Below, piece after piece: positions 1 to 8,263 of a DNA stretch of 64,000 nucleotides. The position numbers and the translations under genes were made by a program. Source of the DNA: Lacticaseibacillus sharpeae JCM 1186 = DSM 20505 (lineage in GTDB: Bacteria; Bacillota; Bacilli; Lactobacillales; Lactobacillaceae); the NCBI RefSeq assembly GCF_001436225.1, contig NZ_AYYO01000005.1:1-64000 (forward strand), in the 5' to 3' direction. Within the stretch, counting starts at the first letter, position 1. Each line of letters opens with the position of its first letter. The notes beneath the pieces are model-generated. The model had not been told where the DNA came from and did no database searches. It worked only from the letters and a program-made list of their open reading frames with translations.

Positions 1-82
1 CGCATTGATTTAGATGTTATTTTCAGAAGTGGCTAACTTGTACTTGAAATTTACCTACAATTTTTAAATATATAATTTTTCA

Positions 83-121
83 AACCACTCCCCCACTTTT
101 GTAAACGGAGTGGTTATTTTT
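83..121. terminator. Intergenic hairpin, probable bidirectional terminator
   Basis: Inverted repeat AACCACTCC (83-91) / GGAGTGGTT (107-115) followed on the plus strand by TATTTTTG and flanked on the other side by an A/T tract. It closes the region after the hsdS cassette, or serves a plus-strand gene lying left of the window. No gene is visible in positions 1-140. Confidence 0.6.
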
Positions 122-275
122 GTAGGACGAACTTTCCGCAATTTATAGGAACTTACGCTGATTTCAAGTAAAAATTGATTTTACGGCCTCCATCAAATCG
201 TGCAATGACACGCGTAATAATCATCACACAAGCACTTTCAATCTGGTATTTTCCATCAGCATTCTGTACTAACTG

Positions 276-297
276 CTTACGCTGATGAAGAGCGATA
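276..297 (-). repeat. HsdS repeat B, copy 1 (silent cassette)
   Basis: 22-nt repeat coding for IALHQRK in hsdS-type genes. Identical copies are at 889-910 and 1483-1504. The first eleven bases recur at 152-162 as a broken copy. It bounds the variable domain on its 3' side. Confidence 0.85.
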
Positions 298-764
298 GTC
301 CTATCTAAATAGTAGAACAGTTTAGAGATAGAGTTTTGTTCTGATAACTTAGGCACAGATACACGAATAATCTGTAACGTAGGAAATTGTACCCGTTGAC
401 GCTCAATCAACGAACCAGTTGCAAAACGCTTATAGACATTTATCATTTGTGGTTTTTTTAGTAGCACCCGAAAAAAATCATGACCAGCATCTTGATTCAA
501 CTCCATTGTAATGTAGTATCCAGACACAGCTACATTGTACCCAAGAGTGTTTTGATCCAGTGCACCAAGCGTAATGTTCATTGGATTGTAAATATAGTCC
601 AAGTTTTTAACAAGTTTAAATTTGTCATTTTTTTTAACGAGAAATGATCGATTATATCTTTCTGCTTTAGGCGTCAAACCTTTCTCAACAGTCAAACTCC
701 AGAGTTCCAAGTTAGCTTTACTTGGGTTTACGTAGTTAATCGTTTGGCGAAAAAAGTTACCGAG

Positions 765-784
765 CTTACGCTGTTCCCAAGCGT
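765..784 (-). repeat. HsdS repeat A, copy 1 (silent cassette)
   Basis: 20-nt repeat, plus-strand CTTACGCTGTTCCCAAGCGT, encoding AWEQRK. Identical copies are at 1366-1385 and 1999-2018. It bounds each variable domain on its 5' side. Confidence 0.85.
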
Positions 785-798
785 AAAAAGTCAAAACG

Positions 799-830
799 CA
801 AAAACGCCAGCCAACTCAGCCAGCGTTTCA
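799..830 (-). terminator. Rho-independent terminator after hsdS
   Basis: On the minus strand AAACGCTGGC, a short loop, then GCTGGCGTTTTT. It starts a few bases after the hsdS stop codon and separates the operon from the silent cassette, so the cassette is probably not transcribed with it. Confidence 0.8.
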
Positions 831-834
831 TAAA

Positions 835-2082
835 TCATACGAACATTTTCTGCAATAATCCTTGTTTAATTTCTTTTAGTGCATCTAACTTACGCTGATG
901 AAGAGCGATAGTTTTGTCCAAGAACCTCAAAACATTTGAAATTGACTTCTGTTCATCTACAGAAGGGTATTGAAACTTAAGAGTCCCAAAGTCAGAAAAG
1001 CTGATACTTCTGCCATCTCTTATTCCATAAGTTACGGTTACAAGCCTGTTTATGAAGGTTGGGCTCCTCAACACCTCCTTCCAGAATTCAGGTATTTGCT
1101 TAGATTCGTCAGACAATGACATTACGGTATATGCTGGTGAAGTAATACCCTCAACGGAAGAGTAAGCAAAACCACCCTGAAAAGATCTTAAATGAATTAC
1201 GAATTGACCGGGTAGAACCAATTTGTATCCATTCAAGCTTTTTCGATCGTATTTGATATCAATACCAATTTTGTCCCGTGGTACCATTCCATCTTCTTGT
1301 GAAGCAGAGAGAACCTGTTTCTCGGGGTGTCCTTTAGAAGAGACATTTTTGAAAATCTCTGAGGACTTACGCTGTTCCCAAGCGTCAGTGAATCCAGCGA
1401 ACCTAATTTCAGGTGTTTTTTCTCCATTTTTCGGAAACAGGCTCTGCAGATATCCTTTCTTCATTTTCTGCAATAAATCTAACTTACGCTGATGAAGAGC
1501 GATAACACTGTCCATTGAGTTCAACATTAATGATATTTTAGTCTGTTCAGCAATCACTGGAAGTGGCAAGTCATATTTTTGAACCTTCGATGCACTAATT
1601 CCAAACACCTTAAGTCCCTGACCTTGCTTACGCCCATATTTTCTAAACTCTGGAGATTTTATTTGATAGTACAGATAAAGTGAATCAAGTTCCGACGATG
1701 GTCTCAAAGCTATTGTGTGCAATCCAGAGACAATTTTATTGGAGCTGTTTGCTAATAAAACGGCCGGAGCTGCGATATCTTCGTAGTCCTCAGATGCATC
1801 TGCGAGAATCACATCACCTTTTGAAAGTAGTTCATAATTCCCGGGTTTTATGTCAGGTAATTTGGCATCATCTTTGATCATGTCCACCACTCTAGTATGA
1901 ATGTCGCCATAGTGAACATATTTGTATCCACTCATATAATCAACCTGTACGTCTCGTGATAGTGGATATGATTTCACACGTTTTGTAAGGCCTGAGAGCT
2001 TACGCTGTTCCCAAGCGTGAGCAAATCCCTTAAACCGAATCAACGGCACCATACGCTTGTTTTCATTTTTCTCAGAACCCAT
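835..2082 (-). CDS. hsdS: Type I restriction enzyme specificity subunit HsdS
   Basis: 415-residue DNA-recognition subunit of a type I restriction-modification complex. It binds the two halves of a bipartite target and bridges HsdM and HsdR. Two units are visible: the AWEQRKL segment near residues 21-28, a variable domain, the IALHQRKL helix near 193-200, a second AWEQRK near 232-239, a second variable domain, and IALHQRKL near 391-398 before the short C-terminus. The length is typical. The ATG at 2082 has a GGAGG nine bases upstream and overlaps the end of hsdM by 11 nt, so translation is probably coupled. The nearly identical repeats within the gene and in the cassette downstream make the domains exchangeable. 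Confidence 0.95.
   Translation of the reverse strand: MGSEKNENKRMVPLIRFKGFAHAWEQRKLSGLTKRVKSYPLSRDVQVDYMSGYKYVHYGDIHTRVVDMIKDDAKLPDIKPGNYELLSKGDVILADASEDYEDIAAPAVLLANSSNKIVSGLHTIALRPSSELDSLYLYYQIKSPEFRKYGRKQGQGLKVFGISASKVQKYDLPLPVIAEQTKISLMLNSMDSVIALHQRKLDLLQKMKKGYLQSLFPKNGEKTPEIRFAGFTDAWEQRKSSEIFKNVSSKGHPEKQVLSASQEDGMVPRDKIGIDIKYDRKSLNGYKLVLPGQFVIHLRSFQGGFAYSSVEGITSPAYTVMSLSDESKQIPEFWKEVLRSPTFINRLVTVTYGIRDGRSISFSDFGTLKFQYPSVDEQKSISNVLRFLDKTIALHQRKLDALKEIKQGLLQKMFV
889..910 (-). repeat. HsdS repeat B, copy 2 (hsdS second unit)
   Basis: 22 nt identical to 276-297 and 1483-1504; codes for the second IALHQRK helix of HsdS. Confidence 0.85.
1366..1385 (-). repeat. HsdS repeat A, copy 2 (hsdS second unit)
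   Basis: 20 nt identical to 765-784 and 1999-2018; codes for the second AWEQRK of HsdS. Confidence 0.85.
1483..1504 (-). repeat. HsdS repeat B, copy 3 (hsdS first unit)
   Basis: 22 nt identical to 276-297 and 889-910; codes for the central IALHQRK helix. The preceding coding bases, ATTTTCTGCAATAA on the plus strand, are also shared with the gene end near 845. Confidence 0.85.
1999..2018 (-). repeat. HsdS repeat A, copy 3 (hsdS first unit)
   Basis: 20 nt identical to 765-784 and 1366-1385; codes for the N-terminal AWEQRK of HsdS. Confidence 0.85.
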
Positions 2083-3118
2083 TCTTGAACACCTCCATCA
2101 TGGCATCCAGCTCGTGCTGTGCCTCATCCGTGGTGCCAACTAACTGCTTCATTTGCTCCAGCAGTTGACCGTTCAGGTCAGCAATTTCCTTGTCCACCTG
2201 CACAAGCTCCTTGGCGGTGGCAACCATGTCAACTGGCTCTTCTTCCTCGAATGTGTCCACATAACGTGGAATGTTCAGGTTGTACTCGTTCTCCTTAATC
2301 TCATCCAGCGTAGCGACGTGTGCATATTTGTCGACATCTTCACGCTTGGTGTAGGTATCAACAATCTTCGTGATATTGTCTTCAGTCAGAATATTCTGAT
2401 TTTTGCTCTTGGTGAAATCATTGGATGCGTCAATGAACAGAATGTCGTTGGTGGTTTTGTTCTTCTTCAACACCAGAATCAGCGTTGGAATCGAGGTAGA
2501 GTAGAAAATATTCGCCGGCAGGCCGATTACAGCATCAATCAGGTTCTTATCGATCAACTGCTTGCGAATGTCGCCTTCCTTAGCACCACGGAACAGTACG
2601 CCGTGTGGAAGCACGATGCCCATCGTCCCGGTTGGTTTCAGATGATAGAGACCGTGAAGTAAAAATGCGTAATCTGCTTTGGTCTTTGGTGCAAGTGCCC
2701 CGAAATCGCGGAAACGAGGGTCGCTCAGACGACGCTCATCGTTTTCCCAGTGTGCAGAGTATGGCGGGTTCATAACAACCGCGTCAAACTGATATGGCTC
2801 CTCAGTTGGCCAGTCAGCATCAAGACTATCCCCATTGCGCACATTGATGTCTTCGAAGTTGACGCCGTGCAGCATCAGGTTCATCCGCGCCAAATTGTAG
2901 GTAGTTGTGTTGAGTTCCTGACCATGATAACTGATTGGCTTATCACCGGTAACTTGACTTGCCACCGTGAGCAGCAATGAACCGGACCCCATCGTTGGGT
3001 CGAATACGGTACGAACCTGGTCATCCCCGTCCTTATGCCCAATTGTCACAATCTTCGAAATGATTTCACTGACTGTCCGCGGGGTGTAGAATTCCCCGGC
3101 CTTCTTTCCGGCACTCAT
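2072..3118 (-). CDS. hsdM: HsdM methyltransferase, C-terminal 348 residues (after amber stop)
   Basis: Catalytic part of the type I N6-adenine methyltransferase. SAGKKAGEFYTPR begins the SAM-binding domain, FDPTMGSGSLL is the SAM motif, and NPPYS is the catalytic N-P-P-Y motif. A coiled C-terminus follows. This segment lies in the same frame as the preceding 180-codon ORF. They are separated only by TAG (3127-3125), TTC and GCG, then the ATG at 3118. In relatives the sequence reads through at this point with a glutamine, so a single CAG to TAG change explains the split. Restart at the ATG six bases past the stop is possible, but no good ribosome binding site precedes it. Activity is uncertain. 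Confidence 0.9.
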   Translation of the reverse strand: MSAGKKAGEFYTPRTVSEIISKIVTIGHKDGDDQVRTVFDPTMGSGSLLLTVASQVTGDKPISYHGQELNTTTYNLARMNLMLHGVNFEDINVRNGDSLDADWPTEEPYQFDAVVMNPPYSAHWENDERRLSDPRFRDFGALAPKTKADYAFLLHGLYHLKPTGTMGIVLPHGVLFRGAKEGDIRKQLIDKNLIDAVIGLPANIFYSTSIPTLILVLKKNKTTNDILFIDASNDFTKSKNQNILTEDNITKIVDTYTKREDVDKYAHVATLDEIKENEYNLNIPRYVDTFEEEEPVDMVATAKELVQVDKEIADLNGQLLEQMKQLVGTTDEAQHELDAMMEVFKNGF

Positions 3119-3124
3119 CGCGAA

Positions 3125-3667
3125 CTAACTAATCAGGTATTCGTATGCATCCCCAAGTACGTCGCGCCCGTTATCAAAATCAATATCCTTGAGCGCCATA
3201 ATCGTATCGTTCATTACCTGGCTTGGATTCTTACCCAAACGGTTGGAATCCAAGTCCACGTCATCAAACAGACCTTCAAAGTCTTCTTCAGATGAGCGAC
3301 CCTTTACGGACTGCTCCAAGTTGAAGAACGCCTGCTTAAGGTCAGAAATCTGGAATTCATGATTTTGGATGCGCGTCACAATGCTATCAAAGAGATCATC
3401 AGGTTCGATCAGAAAGCCGAGACTGTCCAGCAGAGCGTCTTTAATCTCCTCGCGCTGTGTTGCCCAGTATTCCTGGTATACCTTGATTGCATCGCCGTCT
3501 TCACCAGTAGCTTCCAGCACGCCGTCTTCTATCTTGCCACTAAGGAAACGGTAAAAAATCAGGCCAAGCATGTAGTTCTTATATTCACTAGCATCCATCT
3601 TGCCGCGCAAAACATTGGCGGCATTCCAAAGCGCTTGCTCCAGGTTCTTGCTTTCGTTATTGTCCAC
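3125..3667 (-). CDS. hsdM: HsdM N-terminal 180 residues, truncated by an amber codon
   Basis: N-terminal helical domain of HsdM (start MDNNESKNLEQALWNAANVL), the part that contacts DNA and HsdS and closes over the methylase core. It ends in GDAYEYLIS followed by TAG, exactly where the family continues into the FYTP-containing catalytic domain. The two pieces together would give about 530 residues, a normal HsdM. The ATG lies one base after the hsdR stop, so the operon is tightly packed. Either a two-piece enzyme, suppressed or restarted translation, a recent inactivating mutation, or a sequencing error. Confidence 0.9.
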   Translation of the reverse strand: MDNNESKNLEQALWNAANVLRGKMDASEYKNYMLGLIFYRFLSGKIEDGVLEATGEDGDAIKVYQEYWATQREEIKDALLDSLGFLIEPDDLFDSIVTRIQNHEFQISDLKQAFFNLEQSVKGRSSEEDFEGLFDDVDLDSNRLGKNPSQVMNDTIMALKDIDFDNGRDVLGDAYEYLIS

Positions 3668-3668
3668 T

Positions 3669-6600
3669 TTATTTGTCTCCTTCTACTCGGTACTGGGCCA
3701 AATCATCCGTGATGAACGACTGCCATTTCTTCTGCACCACTGACTTATAATTCAGCACATTCTTATATTTGTGGCCGTGAGATTCAGCGACTTCGCGCTT
3801 TGCGGTGCGCTTCAAGTCCTGTTCATGGCGGAACTCGCCTGTCTCCTCATACTCAGCGTTCACATTCTCCAACGGCTTAGATTCTAGTCCAAACTCATTA
3901 GCGAACTTCTTGATGGCAGCAAGCTTCTTCTGATATTGAAACTGTTGAAATTCGTTCTCTGGGTCAAAATCACCATCAACTTTGCTCGAATCAAAAGTCT
4001 TGATGAAATCAAGAATTTGATCTGCCGACTTCGGTTTGCCAGACCGGCGCAACTTTTCTGCAGCCGCAATGAAGTCTTTGTAAGCCGCCTCAATTTTTGA
4101 CTGTGCTTCTTGGCTCTTGTCTTCTTGATTTTCCTTTACTGAACGTAGGTAGCTCGTCCCCAGTGATAGAACGTACTCGCGGTCAATCAACAATGTATTG
4201 ATGACCACATCCTCGAAGTCAAACTTAAGCACCTTAGTGTCTCGGTCAGGACCAACTGGCGTAATACTATCCGCAATTGTCTGATAAGCACCCTGAAAGT
4301 ATCCGTACTCCTCTTCTGTCATTCCATAGCTAGCTGCTTGAGCTGACCAGTCAAAATCAGAGTACGAACCCAAGTATTGCATCTTACGTGCTACCTCTCG
4401 GAACTTCTTGAGAAATTCAACTCTATTTTCGACTGTATCGTCCAATAATGCATTGGCCTCATCGGGAGTCGGCACATAAGCCTTCAGCGAGGTAACTTGA
4501 TCCGCAAAGTCCTGCTGCATCTCTTTAAACTCTGGCCGGAACACCTTTTCAAACGTTCCTGAACCTGCGTACTTCTCAAATGCGTCCTTGGTGCGTACTT
4601 CCATCTCATCAGGATGACGGAACAAGACAATGTTCCCCTGGGGTTTGTTCTTATCAAATACGCGATTTGTGCGGGCATACGCCTGAATCAAGCCTTGATA
4701 CTGCATCATCTTATCCATGTACAACGTATTCAGTCGAGGCGCATCGAACCCGGTCAGCAGCCGCGCAACAACAATTGTTAGGTCAATCGTCTGTTCCGGA
4801 CTTAGATGCTTGTATGGCCCTTCAGTTCGCGCGGTCCGCTTAGCGACATCGTCAATGTAGACGTTAGCGTTATCGAGCGTGAACGTTGAATCTGACCCTG
4901 TGTATTGGACAGAGTAATCGTGCATTGCTTCAACTAGGCCATCACGTTGACTCTGATTGTCATCCCCGTTTTCATTCAGTGAGTACGTAACCGCGACGTG
5001 CAACGGGTGCAGGGCCGTTTTGTTCTTCTCCTTGAACAAGTGGTAGAACTCAATCGCCTGCTGAATGTCACTAACGGCAAATAGAGCGTTGAACTTACCG
5101 TGAACTGACTTTTTGTTCCAGTTCTTGTAAATCCAGTGCACCACCTTGTTGCGGTAGTTTTGGGCATTATCATTATTGCCAACATAAAGATCATCACTAA
5201 ATTGTGATTCATCAACATCTTCACCATGTTGATCAGTTGCACTGGCCACATGCACGTATTCCGTATTGAATGGCAGAATCGCACCGTCACTCAGCGCATT
5301 ACCAATATCATAACGATGCAACAATGGGCCAAACTGGCTCTCAGTTGTTTGGTCCTCAGCCGTTTTGTTAAAATCAAAAATTGGTGTCCCGGTGAAACCG
5401 TACCAGCTCTGCAATGGAAATGCTCGCTTAATCACCCTTTGCATTTCCCCGAACTGCGAACGGTGCGCTTCATCAACAATGAATACCATCCGCCGTGTCA
5501 TTAAGCCGTCAAGGAATCCTTTCTTACCAGCTTCCTTAAGCTTATTGTTTCGTTCAACCGCAATCTTCATCTTGTTGATGGTGGTCACAATCACACCGTT
5601 ATCGGCTGATTTAAGTCTGCTAATTAACTCGTCTGTATGTGCCGTCTCAAACACGGTATCGTCAGTATCGGACGAAAACTCAGAGAAGTTCTTCCCTGAC
5701 TGTGCGTCCAGTTCTTTACGGTCAGAAAGGAAAATCACCTGATTCTGCGGATTACGTTGCAGAATTGTCGCCACTTTGTAGGCCGTAATTGTCTTCCCCG
5801 ACCCAGTAGCATGCCACACAAATCCATCTTGATGGTTCTCAAAAGCCTTACGTACCGCACTAATCGCGTGGATTTGGTATGGGCGCAACACAACAAGATT
5901 GTCGCCCTTCGCCAGGGTGTAATTGCTAATGACGTTATGGGCCATCGGAATTTTGAGGAAACTCAACGTGAATTGACGCCAGTCGCGCACAGCGTGATTC
6001 TGCGGATCCAACCATTCGAAGAAGAACTTATTGTTGAATTGGTTTTCCGACTTTTGGTTAGCGAAGTATTTAACCTCGTTCTCCTTCATCGCCACAAAAA
6101 TCTGCACCATTGAGTACAAGCCATCGTATTTGTGTTCTGACTTGTATTTATAAATCTGATTGGTCGCCATTTTCAAACTGACATCGACACGTTTCTCTTC
6201 GATTTGAATAAGTGGCATCCCATTGAATAACAGAGTTACGTCAAAGCGCCGGTTTGGACTATCCAGTTGGTCTTCCATCCCCGGACGAATGGCTTGCTTA
6301 ATAACTTCATAGCGGTTCATACCACCCGCAGCAGCGTCACGCCAAAAAGCACGCAGACGCACCTTGCTAAAATTCCCCACGTGAATATCAGCATGCTCCC
6401 GTGTTAGTGGAATTTCCGCAACGTAGCCATTATTCAAGAAGCCGTTTGCCTCAACCGGGGTCATCCCCCCAATGAAACGCATGATGTCCGCCATTTCCCG
6501 GTCAGTTAGCTGTTCGCCATCAAGAGATTCCGGATTGTTCTGATTTAATATCTCGCGAAAATGGTTTTCCAGCATCTTCGGCGTCGCATTATCAAGCGCG

Positions 6601-6686
6601 CGATTGTGCGTCCACCCATTTTGCGTAAGTGTCTGAATTAACTCGTCTTCAAATTCTAGTTCAGCTTTTGCCTTATAGAGAACCAT
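3669..6686 (-). CDS. hsdR: Type I restriction enzyme R subunit (endonuclease/translocase)
   Basis: 1005-residue motor and nuclease subunit of an EcoR124-like (type IC) system. The N-terminal nuclease shows the D...ExK pattern in DVTLLFNGMPLIQIEEKR (about residues 150-168). The superfamily 2 motor has Walker A HATGSGKT near 295 and the DEAH box in IVDEAHRSQFG near 405, with later helicase motifs such as LLTGFDAP. It cuts unmethylated DNA after ATP-driven translocation, with HsdM2-HsdS. The ATG has AGGAGGAG just upstream. It is the first gene of hsdRMS. Base composition is visibly more AT-rich than the genes from 7.6 kb onward, consistent with horizontal transfer. If HsdM is dead, an intact HsdR is less dangerous because restriction also needs HsdM. 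Confidence 0.96.
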   Translation of the reverse strand: MVLYKAKAELEFEDELIQTLTQNGWTHNRALDNATPKMLENHFREILNQNNPESLDGEQLTDREMADIMRFIGGMTPVEANGFLNNGYVAEIPLTREHADIHVGNFSKVRLRAFWRDAAAGGMNRYEVIKQAIRPGMEDQLDSPNRRFDVTLLFNGMPLIQIEEKRVDVSLKMATNQIYKYKSEHKYDGLYSMVQIFVAMKENEVKYFANQKSENQFNNKFFFEWLDPQNHAVRDWRQFTLSFLKIPMAHNVISNYTLAKGDNLVVLRPYQIHAISAVRKAFENHQDGFVWHATGSGKTITAYKVATILQRNPQNQVIFLSDRKELDAQSGKNFSEFSSDTDDTVFETAHTDELISRLKSADNGVIVTTINKMKIAVERNNKLKEAGKKGFLDGLMTRRMVFIVDEAHRSQFGEMQRVIKRAFPLQSWYGFTGTPIFDFNKTAEDQTTESQFGPLLHRYDIGNALSDGAILPFNTEYVHVASATDQHGEDVDESQFSDDLYVGNNDNAQNYRNKVVHWIYKNWNKKSVHGKFNALFAVSDIQQAIEFYHLFKEKNKTALHPLHVAVTYSLNENGDDNQSQRDGLVEAMHDYSVQYTGSDSTFTLDNANVYIDDVAKRTARTEGPYKHLSPEQTIDLTIVVARLLTGFDAPRLNTLYMDKMMQYQGLIQAYARTNRVFDKNKPQGNIVLFRHPDEMEVRTKDAFEKYAGSGTFEKVFRPEFKEMQQDFADQVTSLKAYVPTPDEANALLDDTVENRVEFLKKFREVARKMQYLGSYSDFDWSAQAASYGMTEEEYGYFQGAYQTIADSITPVGPDRDTKVLKFDFEDVVINTLLIDREYVLSLGTSYLRSVKENQEDKSQEAQSKIEAAYKDFIAAAEKLRRSGKPKSADQILDFIKTFDSSKVDGDFDPENEFQQFQYQKKLAAIKKFANEFGLESKPLENVNAEYEETGEFRHEQDLKRTAKREVAESHGHKYKNVLNYKSVVQKKWQSFITDDLAQYRVEGDK

Positions 6687-6878
6687 TAGTGCTCCTCCTA
6701 CCGTCTACCGTGTTAAATGATTTAAGTATATTTGGTCACCTAATTGGCTCGGCCAACTTATTAGGACTGTCGTTGCGAGCAAGCGTAAGCCGTATCATGT
6801 TAATTATCACACATTTTGCAATAAAGCGCCGCCGAATAACTTCAAATTATCAATTATATGTGGGCAGCTACAAAACAC

Positions 6879-6911
6879 AAAAAAATCAACGTGCCAGTTA
6901 GTACGTTGATT
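6879..6911. terminator. Terminator between the orphan small gene and hsdR
   Basis: AATCAACGT / ACGTTGATT hairpin with a seven-A run on the plus-strand left side, that is a U-run for minus-strand transcription. It ends the 77-codon gene at 6966-7199. Confidence 0.75.
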
Positions 6912-6965
6912 CATTAATTACGCTCTGACTCTTGCAGCCGTAAACCATCAGTTACTCCTCATCAG

Positions 6966-7199
6966 TCACATCAAAATACACCTTATCAAACAACCTCCCT
7001 CTATTTGCGGCCAAACACTATGCCTAAACTTCTGAATCAAATCAAACGTTTCCGTATAGCTTCTTGACTGAGCCTTAACATCAATTCGCACGCCGTGATC
7101 CTGCCGTACAAAATATCCGTTCATACCAAAAAAATCATCCAAACTACGAAACAACAACGCAAATTCTGGTGTATTCGTATTTACCGTGGTCATATTCAC
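6966..7199 (-). CDS. Hypothetical small protein
   Basis: 77 residues, not recognised. The protein is soluble-looking, with a basic/aromatic centre (YFVRQDHGVRIDVKAQSRSY). The GTG at 7199 sits five bases after GGGAGG, and an ATG two codons later is the alternative start. A terminator follows the gene. It lies alone between the hsd operon and the T-box leader on the opposite strand. Confidence 0.6.
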   Translation of the reverse strand: MNMTTVNTNTPEFALLFRSLDDFFGMNGYFVRQDHGVRIDVKAQSRSYTETFDLIQKFRHSVWPQIEGGCLIRCILM

Positions 7200-7262
7200 C
7201 TCAACCTCCCGGAAGATTTACCTGTGGCACCCATGAAATTTTACATTCCCTTCCCACACCAT

Positions 7263-7292
7263 TTGCATTTTCCTTTCATTCCGTGTTAAACT
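7263..7292 (+). promoter_or_regulatory. Candidate sigma-A promoter of the T-box/ECF operon
   Basis: TTGCAT (7263-7268), an 18-bp spacer, then TAAACT (7287-7292), about 20 bp before the first paired base of the T-box leader. Confidence 0.55.
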
Positions 7293-7310
7293 AACCGCAT
7301 ATTTTAACTA

Positions 7311-7523
7311 GACGAGAAATAGTACGTCGGCCCACTAGCCCCCAAGAAAGCACTCGGTAGCTGCAAAGAGTGCGCGCTAGCCCGGCAGAATGAATCTCGT
7401 GGTCGGAAACGGGTGCAGGCGCCTTAAGCCTTCGAGTTGGCTCGCCACGTGCGAGCAATTTAGGTGGTACCGCGCATAGTCGTCCTAAGCAGAGAAAACT
7501 TCTCTGTTTAGGGCGATTTTTTG
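7311..7523 (+). promoter_or_regulatory. T-box riboswitch, methionine specifier likely
   Basis: Leader RNA that senses uncharged tRNA. Stem I closes with ACGAGA (7312-7317) against TCTCGT (7395-7400). Its loop has the AGTA motif (7321-7324) on the 5' side and AATGAA on the 3' side, reading as AUG at 7390-7392. The T-box itself is AGGTGGTACCGCG (7462-7474). A long terminator stem follows (7481-7497 with 7500-7515, then a T-run). Alternative registers of the specifier (AAU, GAA) cannot be fully excluded, but AUG fits the downstream ECF transporter family. Confidence 0.9.
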
Positions 7524-7618
7524 TTCGGCGAACCGGTAGCTGACCTGCCGGGAAGAACCACCGTCCGCGCCGATTTCCAGTTAAGATAAATTATTCAATA
7601 TTGTGTGAGGACACAGAT

Positions 7619-8176
7619 ATGCAAAAGAAAAACTCCCTTTCCGTCAAGACCGTTGTTGCTATCGGGATTGGCACGGCCATTATTTTCATTCTCAAGCGGT
7701 GGGTTTCCATTCCTAGTGGGATCCCCAACACGAACATCGACACGTCATACGGGTTCCTGGGCTTCTTCAGCCTCCTATTCGGACCTGTTGCCGGCTTCGT
7801 GTCCGGCTTCCTCGGCCACGCGCTGACCGACTTCACGGCTTACGGTTCCCCTTGGTGGACGTGGGTCTTCACGACCGGGCTCGTCGGTGGTGTCATCGGC
7901 CTGTTCTGGAAGAAGCTCGATGTTGCTGCTGGTAACTTCGGTATTAAAAAGATTATCAGCTACAACGTGGTGCAAATCATCACGAATGTTGCCGGCTGGG
8001 CCCTCATCGCGCCAACGCTGGACATCCTGGTCTATGCTGAACCAGCCAACAAGGTGTACCTGCAGGGCATTGTCTCCGCGATTTCCAACGCCGTTTCGGC
8101 TGGTGTTATCGGGACGATTCTCCTGGTTGCGTACGCAGCGACACGGACGCAAAAAGGCAGCCTGAAGAAGGAATAA
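7619..8176 (+). CDS. ECF transporter S component, UPF0397/MtsT-like (predicted methionine)
   Basis: 185-residue integral membrane substrate-binding subunit of an energy-coupling-factor importer. About six hydrophobic segments are visible, with the small-residue-rich stretch SLLFGPVAGFVSGFLGHALTDF typical of S components. Length matches the UPF0397 family. The ATG at 7619 is preferred over an in-frame TTG at 7601, because GTGAGGA lies seven bases before the ATG. It follows the T-box leader and is followed by its ATPase and EcfT genes. Comparative genomics places this family (MtsT) under methionine T-boxes or S-boxes in lactobacilli. Substrate here is inferred from the specifier. Confidence 0.85.
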   Translation: MQKKNSLSVKTVVAIGIGTAIIFILKRWVSIPSGIPNTNIDTSYGFLGFFSLLFGPVAGFVSGFLGHALTDFTAYGSPWWTWVFTTGLVGGVIGLFWKKLDVAAGNFGIKKIISYNVVQIITNVAGWALIAPTLDILVYAEPANKVYLQGIVSAISNAVSAGVIGTILLVAYAATRTQKGSLKKE

Positions 8177-8263
8177 GTTTTATAATAGTACCAGCGAGTA
8201 AAGAGGGGCGCGTTTTGGCCCCTCTTTGCTACTTACATAGGAAAAATGCGAAAGGACCCCAAC

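Larger units (their letters stand above)
153..794 (-). pseudogene. Silent half-HsdS: one target-recognition-domain cassette
   Basis: About 213 codons that align with one half of a type I restriction specificity subunit. It opens with the conserved AWEQRKL segment, carries one variable target-recognition domain, and then has the conserved LDRTIALHQRK segment. Full HsdS proteins have two such units. The only in-frame starter is a TTG with no ribosome binding site, and a terminator hairpin lies just upstream between it and the intact hsdS. After the second conserved segment the frame runs into about 45 residues unlike HsdS and ends inside a broken copy of the 3' repeat. Seen: same strand as hsdS and near-identical flanking repeats. 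Inferred: an unexpressed donor that can swap its domain into hsdS by homologous recombination. A translated single-domain HsdS cannot be excluded. Confidence 0.75.
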
